From Verrucomicrobiaceae bacterium (GTDB taxonomy: Bacteria; Verrucomicrobiota; Verrucomicrobiia; Verrucomicrobiales; Verrucomicrobiaceae): DNA of 64,000 nt. A program made the translations under genes and the position numbers. A model generated the notes under the pieces. The model was not told where the DNA came from. It made no database searches and was given only the letters and a program-made list of their open reading frames with translations. The DNA lies in contig JAIXYN010000005.1 in NCBI GenBank assembly GCA_027490195.1, positions 1-64,000 on the forward strand. Direction: 5' to 3'. Of the stretch, positions 24,817 to 32,697 are shown one piece after another. Position 1 is the first letter of the stretch. Every line of letters starts with the position of its first letter.

Positions 24817-25647
24817 ATGAAACTGAAAAGCAGCCAGCTGCAACTCCTGAAGCCCGTGAACGACAATCCTTTTGATGCAGTGCGGCGGACTTCCGGACTC
24901 GGAGTGGCTCTAGCTGCCTGTGTGCTCGCCTTCACGTCCGCGGTCGGTGCTGCGGATTTGATGGCGACAGGCTCGTGGACCGATGATTTTTCCGATGTCG
25001 GCACGCTGGCGAAGCATTGGTCGAGCTATGGATTTCTTGCGGCTGGCGTTGATGCGAAGAATCCGCTTGGCAAACCGGTGGGCGGGAAGGATTCGCGGGC
25101 GGAGTGGTGGCAGATCGTGGACGGAGCTTTGCGCGGGCAGAATTTTCCGGAGGAGAAGCATGGTTCTGGCATCTCGCGCGACGTGGCCGGGCAGGATTTG
25201 CGCTTGCGCTGCCGATTCAAGATTCCCGCCGGGGGCATGGCTGCCATCGGCATTCGCGGGCCGAATCCGATTTTGGAAAAGGTCTTCAATGTCGTGAGCC
25301 TGCACATCCGCACGGACAGCATTGTGGCGGCGGACAATGATGTTTTGCATCCCAAGGATTCGCCGAAGGCGGCGGAGATGAAAAAGAAGGGTGAGTGGAA
25401 CCGCAAGTTCTACTATGCGAAGAAGGAGCCGATCAGACTTGAGCCCGAGGCATGGCATGACCTCGCCGTTGAAGTGCGGGGCAAGGATCTGCGTGTCCAC
25501 ATCGACGCGAAACCGGTGCTGAACTACACCACGCTGTGCGGGGATGCGCCGAAGACGAGCATCGGCTTTGGTGTCGGCGGTAATGGCAAGACGGTGCTGG
25601 CAACGTGGTATGACGATGTGAGCATTGAACCGCTGGTGAGAAAGTGA
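24817..25647 (+). CDS. exported DUF1080-like (3-keto-disaccharide hydrolase-type) protein
   Basis: The 276-residue protein has an unusually long N-region before its hydrophobic signal core (LGVALAACVLAFTSAVGAAD). The mature part is a concanavalin-like beta sandwich: WTDDFSDVGTLAKHWSSYGF, EWWQIVDGALRGQNF, LRLRCRFKIPAGGMAAIGI, WHDLAVEVRGKDLRVHIDAK and ATWYDDVSIEPL. This is the layout of DUF1080 proteins, for which 3-keto-glycoside hydrolase activity has been reported in some members. It is a clear paralogue of the protein at 46266-47000 (shared FSD...WSSYG, GGMAAIG.GPNPILE, WYDDVS). It precedes the IclR gene by about 100 bases and may be part of the same regulon. Confidence 0.75.
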   Translation: MKLKSSQLQLLKPVNDNPFDAVRRTSGLGVALAACVLAFTSAVGAADLMATGSWTDDFSDVGTLAKHWSSYGFLAAGVDAKNPLGKPVGGKDSRAEWWQIVDGALRGQNFPEEKHGSGISRDVAGQDLRLRCRFKIPAGGMAAIGIRGPNPILEKVFNVVSLHIRTDSIVAADNDVLHPKDSPKAAEMKKKGEWNRKFYYAKKEPIRLEPEAWHDLAVEVRGKDLRVHIDAKPVLNYTTLCGDAPKTSIGFGVGGNGKTVLATWYDDVSIEPLVRK

Positions 25648-25735
25648 TGCGTGGAAATCGCGGAGATCTTTGGTGATTGGCGGGAACTGCTGCAAGAAAA
25701 CCCGCAGTGGCGGGTATATGCTGGGTGAATTATTC

Positions 25736-25747
25736 GGAACACGTTCC
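25736..25747. promoter_or_regulatory. probable IclR operator
   Basis: GGAAC-AC-GTTCC, two perfect 5-base inverted arms separated by two bases, lies 4 bases before the ATG of the IclR-family gene. IclR-type regulators bind short palindromes of this GGAAC/GTTCC or TGGAA/TTCCA type, and autoregulation from such a position is common. Inferred from symmetry and position. Confidence 0.5.
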
Positions 25748-25751
25748 ATAT

Positions 25752-26540
25752 ATGGCACAGCACCATTCCAACAAAGCACCTAAAGCGGCGGCCGAAGCGC
25801 CAGCGCTGGACCGTGGGCTGGCGGTGTTGGAGGCGCTGGATGCACAACCTGCGGGCATGACGCTGACGGAAATCAGCATGGTCATTGGCGGACCGAAGAA
25901 CTCCACTTCGCGGCTGATTCAGACGCTCATCGCGCGAGAGTATGTGGTGCGGGATGATGCGACGATGCGCTTTCGGCTGACGGGGAAGCTGCTGCGACTG
26001 GGGCAGCCGCAGGTGGCGGATGTGAGCCTGGTGGAGAGCTCGCTGGAGGCGATGCGGGTGCTGCGTGATGCGGTGGGCGAGACGGTGCAGCTGGGCATTC
26101 CGATTGGGGACGAGGGTGTGATCATCGAGAAGATCGAGAGCACGCAGGCGGTGCGCATTGGTGTGAACATCGGGTTGCGATTTCCTCTGCACAGCAATGC
26201 GCCTGGGAAGGTGCTGCTGGCGTTTCGCCCTCCGAAGGAGCGCGAGCGCGCGATCAACCGGATCAAACTGGAGCGGTTCACGGATCGTACGATCACGGAC
26301 AAGGCGGCGCTGCGGACGGAATGTGAGCGCGTGGTGAAACAAGGGTACGCGACCGACTGGGGAGAGGCGGATGAGGGCATTCATTGTGTGGCGGCTCCCA
26401 TTCGGGACCGGCTGAATGCGCTGATGGCGACGCTCTGGGTCTCCGGCATTGCTGGGCGGATGCCGAAGAGCAGCTTCGCGGCTGTGGCGGCCGAGGTGAT
26501 GAAAGCGGCGGGCGAGATCGAAAGGAGGCTGCGCGCATGA
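25752..26540 (+). CDS. IclR-family transcriptional regulator
   Basis: From the ATG at 25752 the protein has 262 residues; upstream in-frame codons run through the palindromic operator and are not conserved-looking. Residues about 18-75 form the winged helix (ALDRGLAVLEALDAQPAGMT, LTEISMVIGGPKNSTSRLIQ, FRLTGKLLRLG), and the C-terminal two thirds form the IclR effector domain (GETVQLGIPIGDEGVIIEKI, FPLHSNAPGKVLLAF, EADEGIHCVAAPI with the conserved Cys). IclR regulators sense small aromatic or sugar-derived ligands. The stop overlaps the start of the cytochrome-type gene by ATGA, so the regulator is co-expressed with the genes it probably controls. Confidence 0.93.
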   Translation: MAQHHSNKAPKAAAEAPALDRGLAVLEALDAQPAGMTLTEISMVIGGPKNSTSRLIQTLIAREYVVRDDATMRFRLTGKLLRLGQPQVADVSLVESSLEAMRVLRDAVGETVQLGIPIGDEGVIIEKIESTQAVRIGVNIGLRFPLHSNAPGKVLLAFRPPKERERAINRIKLERFTDRTITDKAALRTECERVVKQGYATDWGEADEGIHCVAAPIRDRLNALMATLWVSGIAGRMPKSSFAAVAAEVMKAAGEIERRLRA

Positions 26541-29464
26541 AAGGGATTCTCACGGTGACGATCCTCTTTGCGGCATTGTCGGCGAATGCGGATGATTTCT
26601 TCACTTCCAAGATTGAGCCGCTACTGAAGCAGCGCTGCTACGAATGTCATTCGCACGAAAAGAAGATGAAGGGCGGGCTGACGCTGGATTCTAGATCTGG
26701 GTGGGAGGAAGGGGGTGACTCGGGGCCGGCCATCGTCGTGGGAAATGCGGAGAAGAGTTTACTGATCAAGATGGTGCGCTGGTCGGATGAGGAGCATCAG
26801 ATGCCGCCGAAGGAAAAGCTGCCGTCTGCGGAGATCGCACTGCTGGAAGCCTGGGTAAAGCAAGGTGCGCCGGATCCGCGCGTTCTCGTGAAGACACGAC
26901 CGAATGCCACGGACTGGTGGTCGCTGAAACCTTTGGTGAAACCGAAGCTGCCGGACGTCGCTGGCGTGGGGCATCCGGTTGATCGCTTCATCCGGGCACG
27001 GCTCGCGGAACGAAAGCTTGCGCCTTCACCCGAAGCGGATCGCCGCACGCTCATTCGCCGGGTATTTTACGATCTGCACGGATTGCCGCCGTCAATGGCC
27101 GAGGTGCAGGCGTTTGAAAAGGACAGCGATCCGCAGGCTTACGAGCATCTGGTGGACCGGCTACTGGCGTCAGCGCGATATGGTGAGCGCTGGGCACGGC
27201 ACTGGCTGGATACGATCCACTTCGCTGAAACGCACGGGTGCGGCCACGATCTGCCGCGGGATCATGCGTGGCGGTATCGCGACTACGTCATCGAATCCTT
27301 GAACAACGACAAGCCGTGGTCGCGGTTCGTGCGCGAGCAGATCGCCGCCGACCGCCTGTTTCCCGAAGAGCCTCGCCTCATTGCCGCGCTGGGGTTTCTC
27401 GGCGCGGGCGTGTTTGACCACAGCGCCTACCAGACGGCACCGATGAACTTCGACTACCTGGACCGCGATGATTTGGTGACGCAGACGATGGCGGCCTTCA
27501 CCAGCACGACGGCGAACTGCGCCCGCTGCCACGCGCACAAGTTTGACCCGATCACGCAGGAGGATTATTATGCGCTGCAAGCGGTCTTCGCGGGCGTCAT
27601 TGAGGGTGATATTCCCTTTGATGAAGATACGAAGATAGCGGCGCAGCGGAAGCGCTGGCAGACGCTGCTGACGGCGGCTGAGACACAGGACAAGGCCGTG
27701 CTGCTCACGGCGGAGAATGAGGTGCTCGTGACTGATTGGGAAAAGCATCAGGGGCCTGCGGTGAAGTGGACGGCGCTTGGGTATGAAAGCTTCATCAGCA
27801 ATGAGGGCGCGACGCTCTCGCGCAGCGGCGAGGTCATCATTTCCGGAGGCGCGAAGCCGGAGAAAGACACGTATGTGATCACTGCCTCGGTAGCGCTCGC
27901 GAGCATCACCGCGCTGAGGCTTGACGTCATCGCTGACAAGTCATTGCCCAAGGATGGCCCAGGCAGACAGGACAACGGCAATCTCACGGTGAGCGAGTTT
28001 GAGGCGCAGATGTTCGATGCGGGAGCAGCAGCGCCGGTGAAGCTGAAATTCTCGCGCGCGACGGCGGACTTCAATCAAGCGAACTACGCTGCCCCTGCGG
28101 CGATTGATGGCAATTCGGCCACGGGCTGGGGAATTCATCCGGCGGTGGGTCAGTCGCATCATGCGGTGTTCGAACTGGCTGCGCCGCTCACCTTGAAGAC
28201 AGGCGCGAAGCTCACCCTGTCGCTGAAGCAACTCGCGCCGCAGTCGCATCTCGTGGGCCGCTTCAAGCTCTCGGCAACCGATGAACCGGTGTCGCGTGCT
28301 TCCGCGTTGCCAGCGCTCGCTTCCGCCGCGCTTGCCATTCCCGCCGAGAAGCGAAGCGAGCCGCAGCGCCTCGTGCTTGCTGCTCATGCCCTGCGCCTGC
28401 GTGCTGCCGATGAATTGCAAAAGCTGCCAGCGCCAGCGTTCGTTTATGCCGCAGGCAAAAAGGCGGATGTGCTGCTGGCCGTGAGCAAAGGTACGGCGAC
28501 AACCGTGGCCAAGCCGAAAGTGGTGAACATCTTGAAGCGTGGCGAGTTCAACAAGCCCATCGGTGAAGCCGAAAGCGGCGCGCTGGGAGCGGTGACGGCG
28601 CTGCCCGCGCGGTTCACCAAGGCTCACGGCGGGGATGAATCCGAGCGCCGTGCCGCGCTGGCGGATTGGATTGCCGATGACCAGAACCCGCTAACCTGGC
28701 GCAGCATCGCGAACCGAATCTGGCATGATCATTTCGGTCGCGGGATATGCGATACACCGAGCGATTTCGGGCGCATGGGTGGCGTGCCGTCGCACCCCGA
28801 ACTGCTTGACTGGCTTGCGTGTGAACTGCGCGACAACGGCGGCTCGTTGAAGCATCTGCATCGCCTCATCGTCACCAGCGCCGCATATTGCCAAAGCAGC
28901 GAGCATCGCGAAGATGCAGCGAAGCTTGACGGCGACAACCGTCTGCTCTGGCGCATGAACCGCGTGCGACTCGATGCCGAGAGCTACCGTGATTTTGTCC
29001 TCGCTGCTGCGGAGAGGCTCGACCTCAGTGTCGGTGGTCCCGGCGAGCGGCAATTCATCATCGGCCCGCCCGTGCAGCTCACGCCCACGCTCGACTATGC
29101 CGCCTACGACTGGGCCGCGCTGCCAAAGCATCGGCGCAGCATCTACCGCTTCGTCTGGCGCGGCGTGCCCGACCCATTCATGGACACGCTCGACTTTCCC
29201 GACCTAGGACTGCTTGCCCCGAGCCGCAGCTTCTCCGCTTCATCGCTGCAATCCCTCGCGCTGTACAACAACAGCTTCGTCCTGCACTTCAGCAGCGAGC
29301 TTGGGAAACAATTCACCACGCCCGCCGATGCCGTGCGCCGCATCCTGCTGCGCGATCCGACGGCGAGTGAACTCCGCGACTTCACTGCGTATGCACAGAA
29401 GAACGGCCTGGCTGCGCTGTGCCGCGTGCTGATCAACAGCAACGAGTTTCTGTTTGTGAATTGA
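26537..29464 (+). CDS. exported PSCyt1-DUF1549-DUF1553 cytochrome-type protein
   Basis: The 975-residue protein starts with a signal peptide (MKGILTVTILFAALSANA) and a planctomycete-type cytochrome c domain with heme motif CYECH (34-38) and KGGLTLDSRSGWEEGG. DUF1549 (PSCyt2) follows: PVDRFIRARLAERKL, RRVFYDLHGLPPS, YGERWARHWLDTIHFAETHG and a second heme-like motif CARCHAHKFDP. An inserted beta-sandwich-like region (about residues 400-600) separates this from DUF1553 (PSD1): [49 protein letters not shown]. Function of these proteins is unproven; heme binding and periplasmic location are likely. It lacks an adjacent intact DUF1501 partner; only a DUF1501 tail survives at 30667. Confidence 0.92.
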   Translation: MKGILTVTILFAALSANADDFFTSKIEPLLKQRCYECHSHEKKMKGGLTLDSRSGWEEGGDSGPAIVVGNAEKSLLIKMVRWSDEEHQMPPKEKLPSAEIALLEAWVKQGAPDPRVLVKTRPNATDWWSLKPLVKPKLPDVAGVGHPVDRFIRARLAERKLAPSPEADRRTLIRRVFYDLHGLPPSMAEVQAFEKDSDPQAYEHLVDRLLASARYGERWARHWLDTIHFAETHGCGHDLPRDHAWRYRDYVIESLNNDKPWSRFVREQIAADRLFPEEPRLIAALGFLGAGVFDHSAYQTAPMNFDYLDRDDLVTQTMAAFTSTTANCARCHAHKFDPITQEDYYALQAVFAGVIEGDIPFDEDTKIAAQRKRWQTLLTAAETQDKAVLLTAENEVLVTDWEKHQGPAVKWTALGYESFISNEGATLSRSGEVIISGGAKPEKDTYVITASVALASITALRLDVIADKSLPKDGPGRQDNGNLTVSEFEAQMFDAGAAAPVKLKFSRATADFNQANYAAPAAIDGNSATGWGIHPAVGQSHHAVFELAAPLTLKTGAKLTLSLKQLAPQSHLVGRFKLSATDEPVSRASALPALASAALAIPAEKRSEPQRLVLAAHALRLRAADELQKLPAPAFVYAAGKKADVLLAVSKGTATTVAKPKVVNILKRGEFNKPIGEAESGALGAVTALPARFTKAHGGDESERRAALADWIADDQNPLTWRSIANRIWHDHFGRGICDTPSDFGRMGGVPSHPELLDWLACELRDNGGSLKHLHRLIVTSAAYCQSSEHREDAAKLDGDNRLLWRMNRVRLDAESYRDFVLAAAERLDLSVGGPGERQFIIGPPVQLTPTLDYAAYDWAALPKHRRSIYRFVWRGVPDPFMDTLDFPDLGLLAPSRSFSASSLQSLALYNNSFVLHFSSELGKQFTTPADAVRRILLRDPTASELRDFTAYAQKNGLAALCRVLINSNEFLFVN

Positions 29465-29477
29465 AACCCCATTGCTC

Positions 29478-30278
29478 ATGAAACACACCCTCCTACTCCT
29501 TCCCGCCCTGTTGCTGGCTACGCTGCGCGGTGCGGAGCCACCGCTCGTGCTGATCCTCTCCGGCCAGTCGAACATGGTTGGCGTTGGCCAAGCTGGTCAA
29601 CTATCCCCGGAGTGGCGCACACCGCCCGCGAATGTCACGCTCATGAACTGGGGCCGTCCGCAGCCGCTCGCCACCGGCCAGGTTGGTCCGGAGGTCACGC
29701 TGGCTCACGCGTTGGCGCGCGCCTTACCCGGGCGTCAGATCGTGCTCTTCAAGGCCGCGTACGGCGGCACATCGCAACTCGCCTGGCAGCCGGAGCTGGA
29801 CCAGGCACGCATCGACCGCTTGAAGCTCAGCCACGATCAACGCGTGGGCCATGCCTACGCGCAGCTCATCGCGGCGTGGAAGAAGGCTTTTCCCGACGGT
29901 GGCGTCAAACCCACTGCCCTCCTCTGGATGCAGGGCGAGTCCGATGCCCGTGTGCCCGAACTGGCGAAAGAATACCAGCAACACCTCACGAACCTCATCG
30001 CCTCGCTCCGTCGTGATCTCGATGCGCCGCAGATGAAGGCCGTTATTGCGGAGATCAATCCCGCCAAAGTCACGCCCGTCTCGCCCTTTCCTTTTGTGGA
30101 TGAAGTCCGCGCCACTCAGCGTGCCTTTCCGGCCAAAGACGCACTCACCGTTTGCATCAGCACCGACGGCCTGACGAAAGCGAAGGACGAGGTCCACTAC
30201 GATACTGCGGGTCAGCAGGGCCTGGGTCAACGCTTCGCCGAGGCTTTACTGCTGTTGCTCTCCAAGAACGCACCATGA
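29478..30278 (+). CDS. exported sialate O-acetylesterase-like (SASA/CE6-type) esterase
   Basis: The 266-residue protein has a signal peptide (MKHTLLLLPALLLATLRGA) and then the SASA-domain blocks LVLILSGQSNMVGVGQ (nucleophile S31 in GQSN), RQIVLFKAAYGGTS, LLWMQGESDARVP and DEVHYDTAGQQGLGQRFAEA (catalytic Asp/His region). Such enzymes deacetylate carbohydrates such as xylan or sialic acid. The ATG at 29478 fits the signal better than a TTG two codons earlier. It follows the cytochrome-type gene after 13 bases and overlaps the next (decayed) reading frame by ATGA. Confidence 0.88.
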   Translation: MKHTLLLLPALLLATLRGAEPPLVLILSGQSNMVGVGQAGQLSPEWRTPPANVTLMNWGRPQPLATGQVGPEVTLAHALARALPGRQIVLFKAAYGGTSQLAWQPELDQARIDRLKLSHDQRVGHAYAQLIAAWKKAFPDGGVKPTALLWMQGESDARVPELAKEYQQHLTNLIASLRRDLDAPQMKAVIAEINPAKVTPVSPFPFVDEVRATQRAFPAKDALTVCISTDGLTKAKDEVHYDTAGQQGLGQRFAEALLLLLSKNAP

Positions 30279-30629
30279 TCACGCCAACGATGAAACACAC
30301 CCTCACACTCCTCATCGCGCTGGTGCTGGCGCCACTCGATGCGCCGCATGCCGCCGATCCGCCGGACACGAACTACGACGAGTCAAAAGTGCCCTCCTAC
30401 AACTTGCCGGAGGCCTTGGTACGAGATCACCGAAACGGACGCCCATGCACTCGGCGGCCTCGCGACACGACAGCAGGTGGCGACCCGTCTCTTCCCAGAG
30501 GCCGATGCACCTCGGATAGACCTGTTGCTGTTCATCCCCAACGCCGCCGCGAAGCGCGCGCCCGCCTTTCTCAGCCTTAACTACGGCAACGAAAGCATCA
30601 GCACCGCCCTCTGCAAAAGTGCGCCATGA
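30275..30629 (+). pseudogene. decayed carbohydrate esterase (glucuronoyl/acetylxylan esterase-like)
   Basis: The first frame gives a signal peptide (MKHTLTLLIALVLAPLDA) and TNYDESKVPSYNLPEALV, the usual start of exported glucuronoyl or acetylxylan esterase-like proteins in these phyla. Near 30421 the homology jumps to the +1 frame with a loss of roughly 80 codons and continues YEITETDAHALGGLATRQQV, RIDLLLFIPNAAAKRAPAFL and LSLNYGN, then ends at a stop near 30629. The catalytic Ser, Glu and His region is missing. A deletion plus frameshift therefore inactivated the gene, whose start still overlaps the SASA gene. Confidence 0.75.
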
Positions 30630-30666
30630 GCATCGCCATGCGCATGAGCCACCATGCCCACCGCGC

Positions 30667-30773
30667 CGGACAACCACGACGTCCATGACTACGCCGAACC
30701 TATACGGGAACAACTTCCGCGCCTTTGCTGCGACTGGCGGCTCATGGACGTGCATGGGAAGGTCATCAAATAA
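30667..30773 (+). pseudogene. tail of a lost DUF1501 gene
   Basis: The frame ending at TAA 30771-30773 reads DNHDVHDYAEPI and then CCDWRLMDVHGKVIK. The last part matches the conserved end of DUF1501 proteins in this window (DWRLTDVHGQVIK at 37.9 kb; DVHGRVVKEIL at 46.1 kb). Only about 35 codons are left and the frame upstream is closed or unrelated, so the rest of the gene was deleted, probably in the same event that truncated the esterase before it. Confidence 0.7.
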
Positions 30774-30819
30774 GTCCTCTCTTGAGCCGCAATTCTTGTC
30801 CTCAACTTTCACCAGCAGT

Positions 30820-31620
30820 TCACTTGCCGCCTTGCCGTGAGAGTGCGGGATCGAGCAGGGCGATGGCGCGGTCCGCTTTGAGTTTCGCCTGCTCTTCGCG
30901 GCGATAGCGCAGCGGCGTGGTGCCGGTGAACTTCTTGAAGCGCTTCACGAAGGCGCTGTGGTCGTAGAAGCCGCAGTCCAGCGCGATCTGGATGATGCTC
31001 GTGGCGCTGTGCTTGAGCGCTTCGAGGGCGTGATGGATGCGCACCTGCTCGACGAAGGCATAAGCGGTCATTCTCATGTGCCGCCGGAACAGACGCGTGA
31101 ACTGGCTCTCGGAGTAGCTGCACCGTTTTGCCAGTTCGCCGATAGTGATGCGCCCGGCATAGTTTTCGGTGATGTGCTTCAAGGCGGGCAGCAGGCGGTT
31201 CAGCTCGGCGTCCTCGCCCATCACGTCGTTGTAAAGTTCGTTGATGGTGATCAGGCCGATCACTTTGCCCTGCCGGCTGTGCAGCGGGAATTTGCTGGAA
31301 TAAGCCCATTTCATCGCGTGAGCGAAAAAGCCCACGGCATGCACCTCGTTCATCCGCGGTTTGCCTTGCTTGAAGACGGCAAGGTCATTCTGGCGGAAGG
31401 TCTGGGCGATGATTTTTGGGAACAGGTCGAAGTCGGTCTTGCCGACCACTTCAAAGTCGGGCGGCAAGTGAATGGCGTCGCGCAGACCCCGGCTCATGTA
31501 GATGTAGCGGGAGTCGAGGTTCTTGATCATGAACATCGCGCCGGGGATGCGCTCGATGGCATCGAGCATCTGGCGAAAGTCGCCGAGTTGGAGGAAGAAG
31601 TCGTTTTGAAGTCGATTCAT
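30820..31620 (-). CDS. AraC-family regulator with N-terminal PAS domain
   Basis: The 266-residue protein has an N-terminal PAS-like sensor domain (residues about 15-135: RIPGAMFMIKNLDSRYIYMS, VVGKTDFDLFPKIIAQTFRQ, FPLHSRQGKVIGLITI) and a C-terminal HTH_18 domain (about 165-255: ITIGELAKRCSYSESQFTRL, FRRHMRMTAYAFVEQVRI, IIQIALDCGFYDHSAFVKRF, FKKFTGTTPLRYRR). This PAS-AraC architecture is frequent in Verrucomicrobiota beside carbohydrate genes. It is divergent from the long plus-strand operon starting at 31699, with 78 bases between the two ATGs that contain a near-palindrome, so it very likely controls that operon and itself. Confidence 0.92.
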   Translation of the reverse strand: MNRLQNDFFLQLGDFRQMLDAIERIPGAMFMIKNLDSRYIYMSRGLRDAIHLPPDFEVVGKTDFDLFPKIIAQTFRQNDLAVFKQGKPRMNEVHAVGFFAHAMKWAYSSKFPLHSRQGKVIGLITINELYNDVMGEDAELNRLLPALKHITENYAGRITIGELAKRCSYSESQFTRLFRRHMRMTAYAFVEQVRIHHALEALKHSATSIIQIALDCGFYDHSAFVKRFKKFTGTTPLRYRREEQAKLKADRAIALLDPALSRQGGK

Positions 31621-31649
31621 GGCAGATGACCGGATGTTACTATTTAATG

Positions 31650-31683
31650 ACGGTCAGGCCAGAGATAATCCGGCCTGTTCCGT
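31650..31683. promoter_or_regulatory. inverted repeat in the divergent araC/operon control region
   Basis: The arms CAGGCC (31655-31660) and GGCCTG (31672-31677) are separated by 11 bases; the symmetry continues imperfectly outward as ACGGT and TTCCGT. The element sits midway between the start codons of the PAS-AraC regulator (31620) and the beta-propeller gene (31699), where an operator for either promoter would be expected. Confidence 0.45.
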
Positions 31684-31698
31684 GGTAGTAATAGGTGC

Positions 31699-32697
31699 AT
31701 GAAATCACTTCACCCCGTTCTCCATCTCTGCCTTCTATGGACCATCGCACCGCTGGCTCTGGTTTCGGCGCAGGAGCGGTCAGGCGTCGTCCCGGGTTCC
31801 GTGCTGCTCGCCTCGGCTGAGGGTGTGAGCGTATTTGACCGCGAGGGTGCGATGACGTTTGGCCAGTTCTCGACGACGCTCGTGGATGGGAAGTCTGGGG
31901 CGCTGGGGTGGAGCGATATGATTTACGATGGCTGGAGGCTGGCCTCGGGGAATTATCTTTGCTCGTCGCACCACTTCGTCCGGGAGCTGACGCCGGATGG
32001 GGAAACCGTGTGGGAGTTTCGCGTGAAGGCACCGGTGGAGTTGAAGACTTGTGTGCCGCTGCCGAATGGCGATGTGATGACGGTCGATGCCGACGCGATG
32101 GAGCTCGTGCAACTCACCGACCAAGGTCAGCGCATCGCGAAGCGCATTCCCGTTCCGACTGATAAGAAAGCGTCGCCGCACAATCGCTACAATCTGCTGC
32201 GGCGCACGGATGCGGGCACTTTCCTGCTGGCGCTGCGCACGGAGAAGGCATTCGTCGAGGTGGATGAATCCGGCAACGAGCTGTGGCGTCATGCGGTGCC
32301 GGATTTGCCGATTGCGGCGGAGCGACTGGCGAAGGGCAATACGCTCATGTCGTGGCGCGGCGGAATGATTGAGGCGACGGCGAAACATGAAGTCGTGTGG
32401 GAGCTCAAGACGGCTGACATCACTGAGTTTCCGGTGATTATCTTCGGCGGCTTCCATCGCTTTGAGAATGGCAACACTGTTATCGCGAACTCCGACTGGC
32501 ACTACAAGGCAGCGGGCGAAAATCGAGTGCAGGTCTTTGAAGTGACTCGCGACAAGCGCGTAGTCTGGAAGCTCGGCGTCGATGCCTTTACGGGAAAAAA
32601 GCCAGGCTCGTTGGAACCCCATAGCGGCTTGGTCGAGCAGCGCATCATCGGGCTGCAATGGCTTCCTGCTACATCCAAAATAACCGCGACGAAATGA
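31699..32697 (+). CDS. exported beta-propeller protein (PQQ/NHL-like)
   Basis: The 332-residue protein has a signal peptide (MKSLHPVLHLCLLWTIAPLA) and repeated four-stranded blades recognisable by motifs such as GETVWEFRV, CVPLPNGDVMTVD, GTFLLALRTEKAFVEVDESG, KHEVVWELKT, HRFENGNTVIAN and TRDKRVVWKL. This is a periplasmic propeller, most like PQQ-like or arylsulfotransferase-like repeats, but without a visible catalytic signature. It is first in the long operon and paralogous to 43809-44714. Its stop overlaps the next start by ATGA, coupling it to the cytochrome-type protein. Confidence 0.75.
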   Translation: MKSLHPVLHLCLLWTIAPLALVSAQERSGVVPGSVLLASAEGVSVFDREGAMTFGQFSTTLVDGKSGALGWSDMIYDGWRLASGNYLCSSHHFVRELTPDGETVWEFRVKAPVELKTCVPLPNGDVMTVDADAMELVQLTDQGQRIAKRIPVPTDKKASPHNRYNLLRRTDAGTFLLALRTEKAFVEVDESGNELWRHAVPDLPIAAERLAKGNTLMSWRGGMIEATAKHEVVWELKTADITEFPVIIFGGFHRFENGNTVIANSDWHYKAAGENRVQVFEVTRDKRVVWKLGVDAFTGKKPGSLEPHSGLVEQRIIGLQWLPATSKITATK

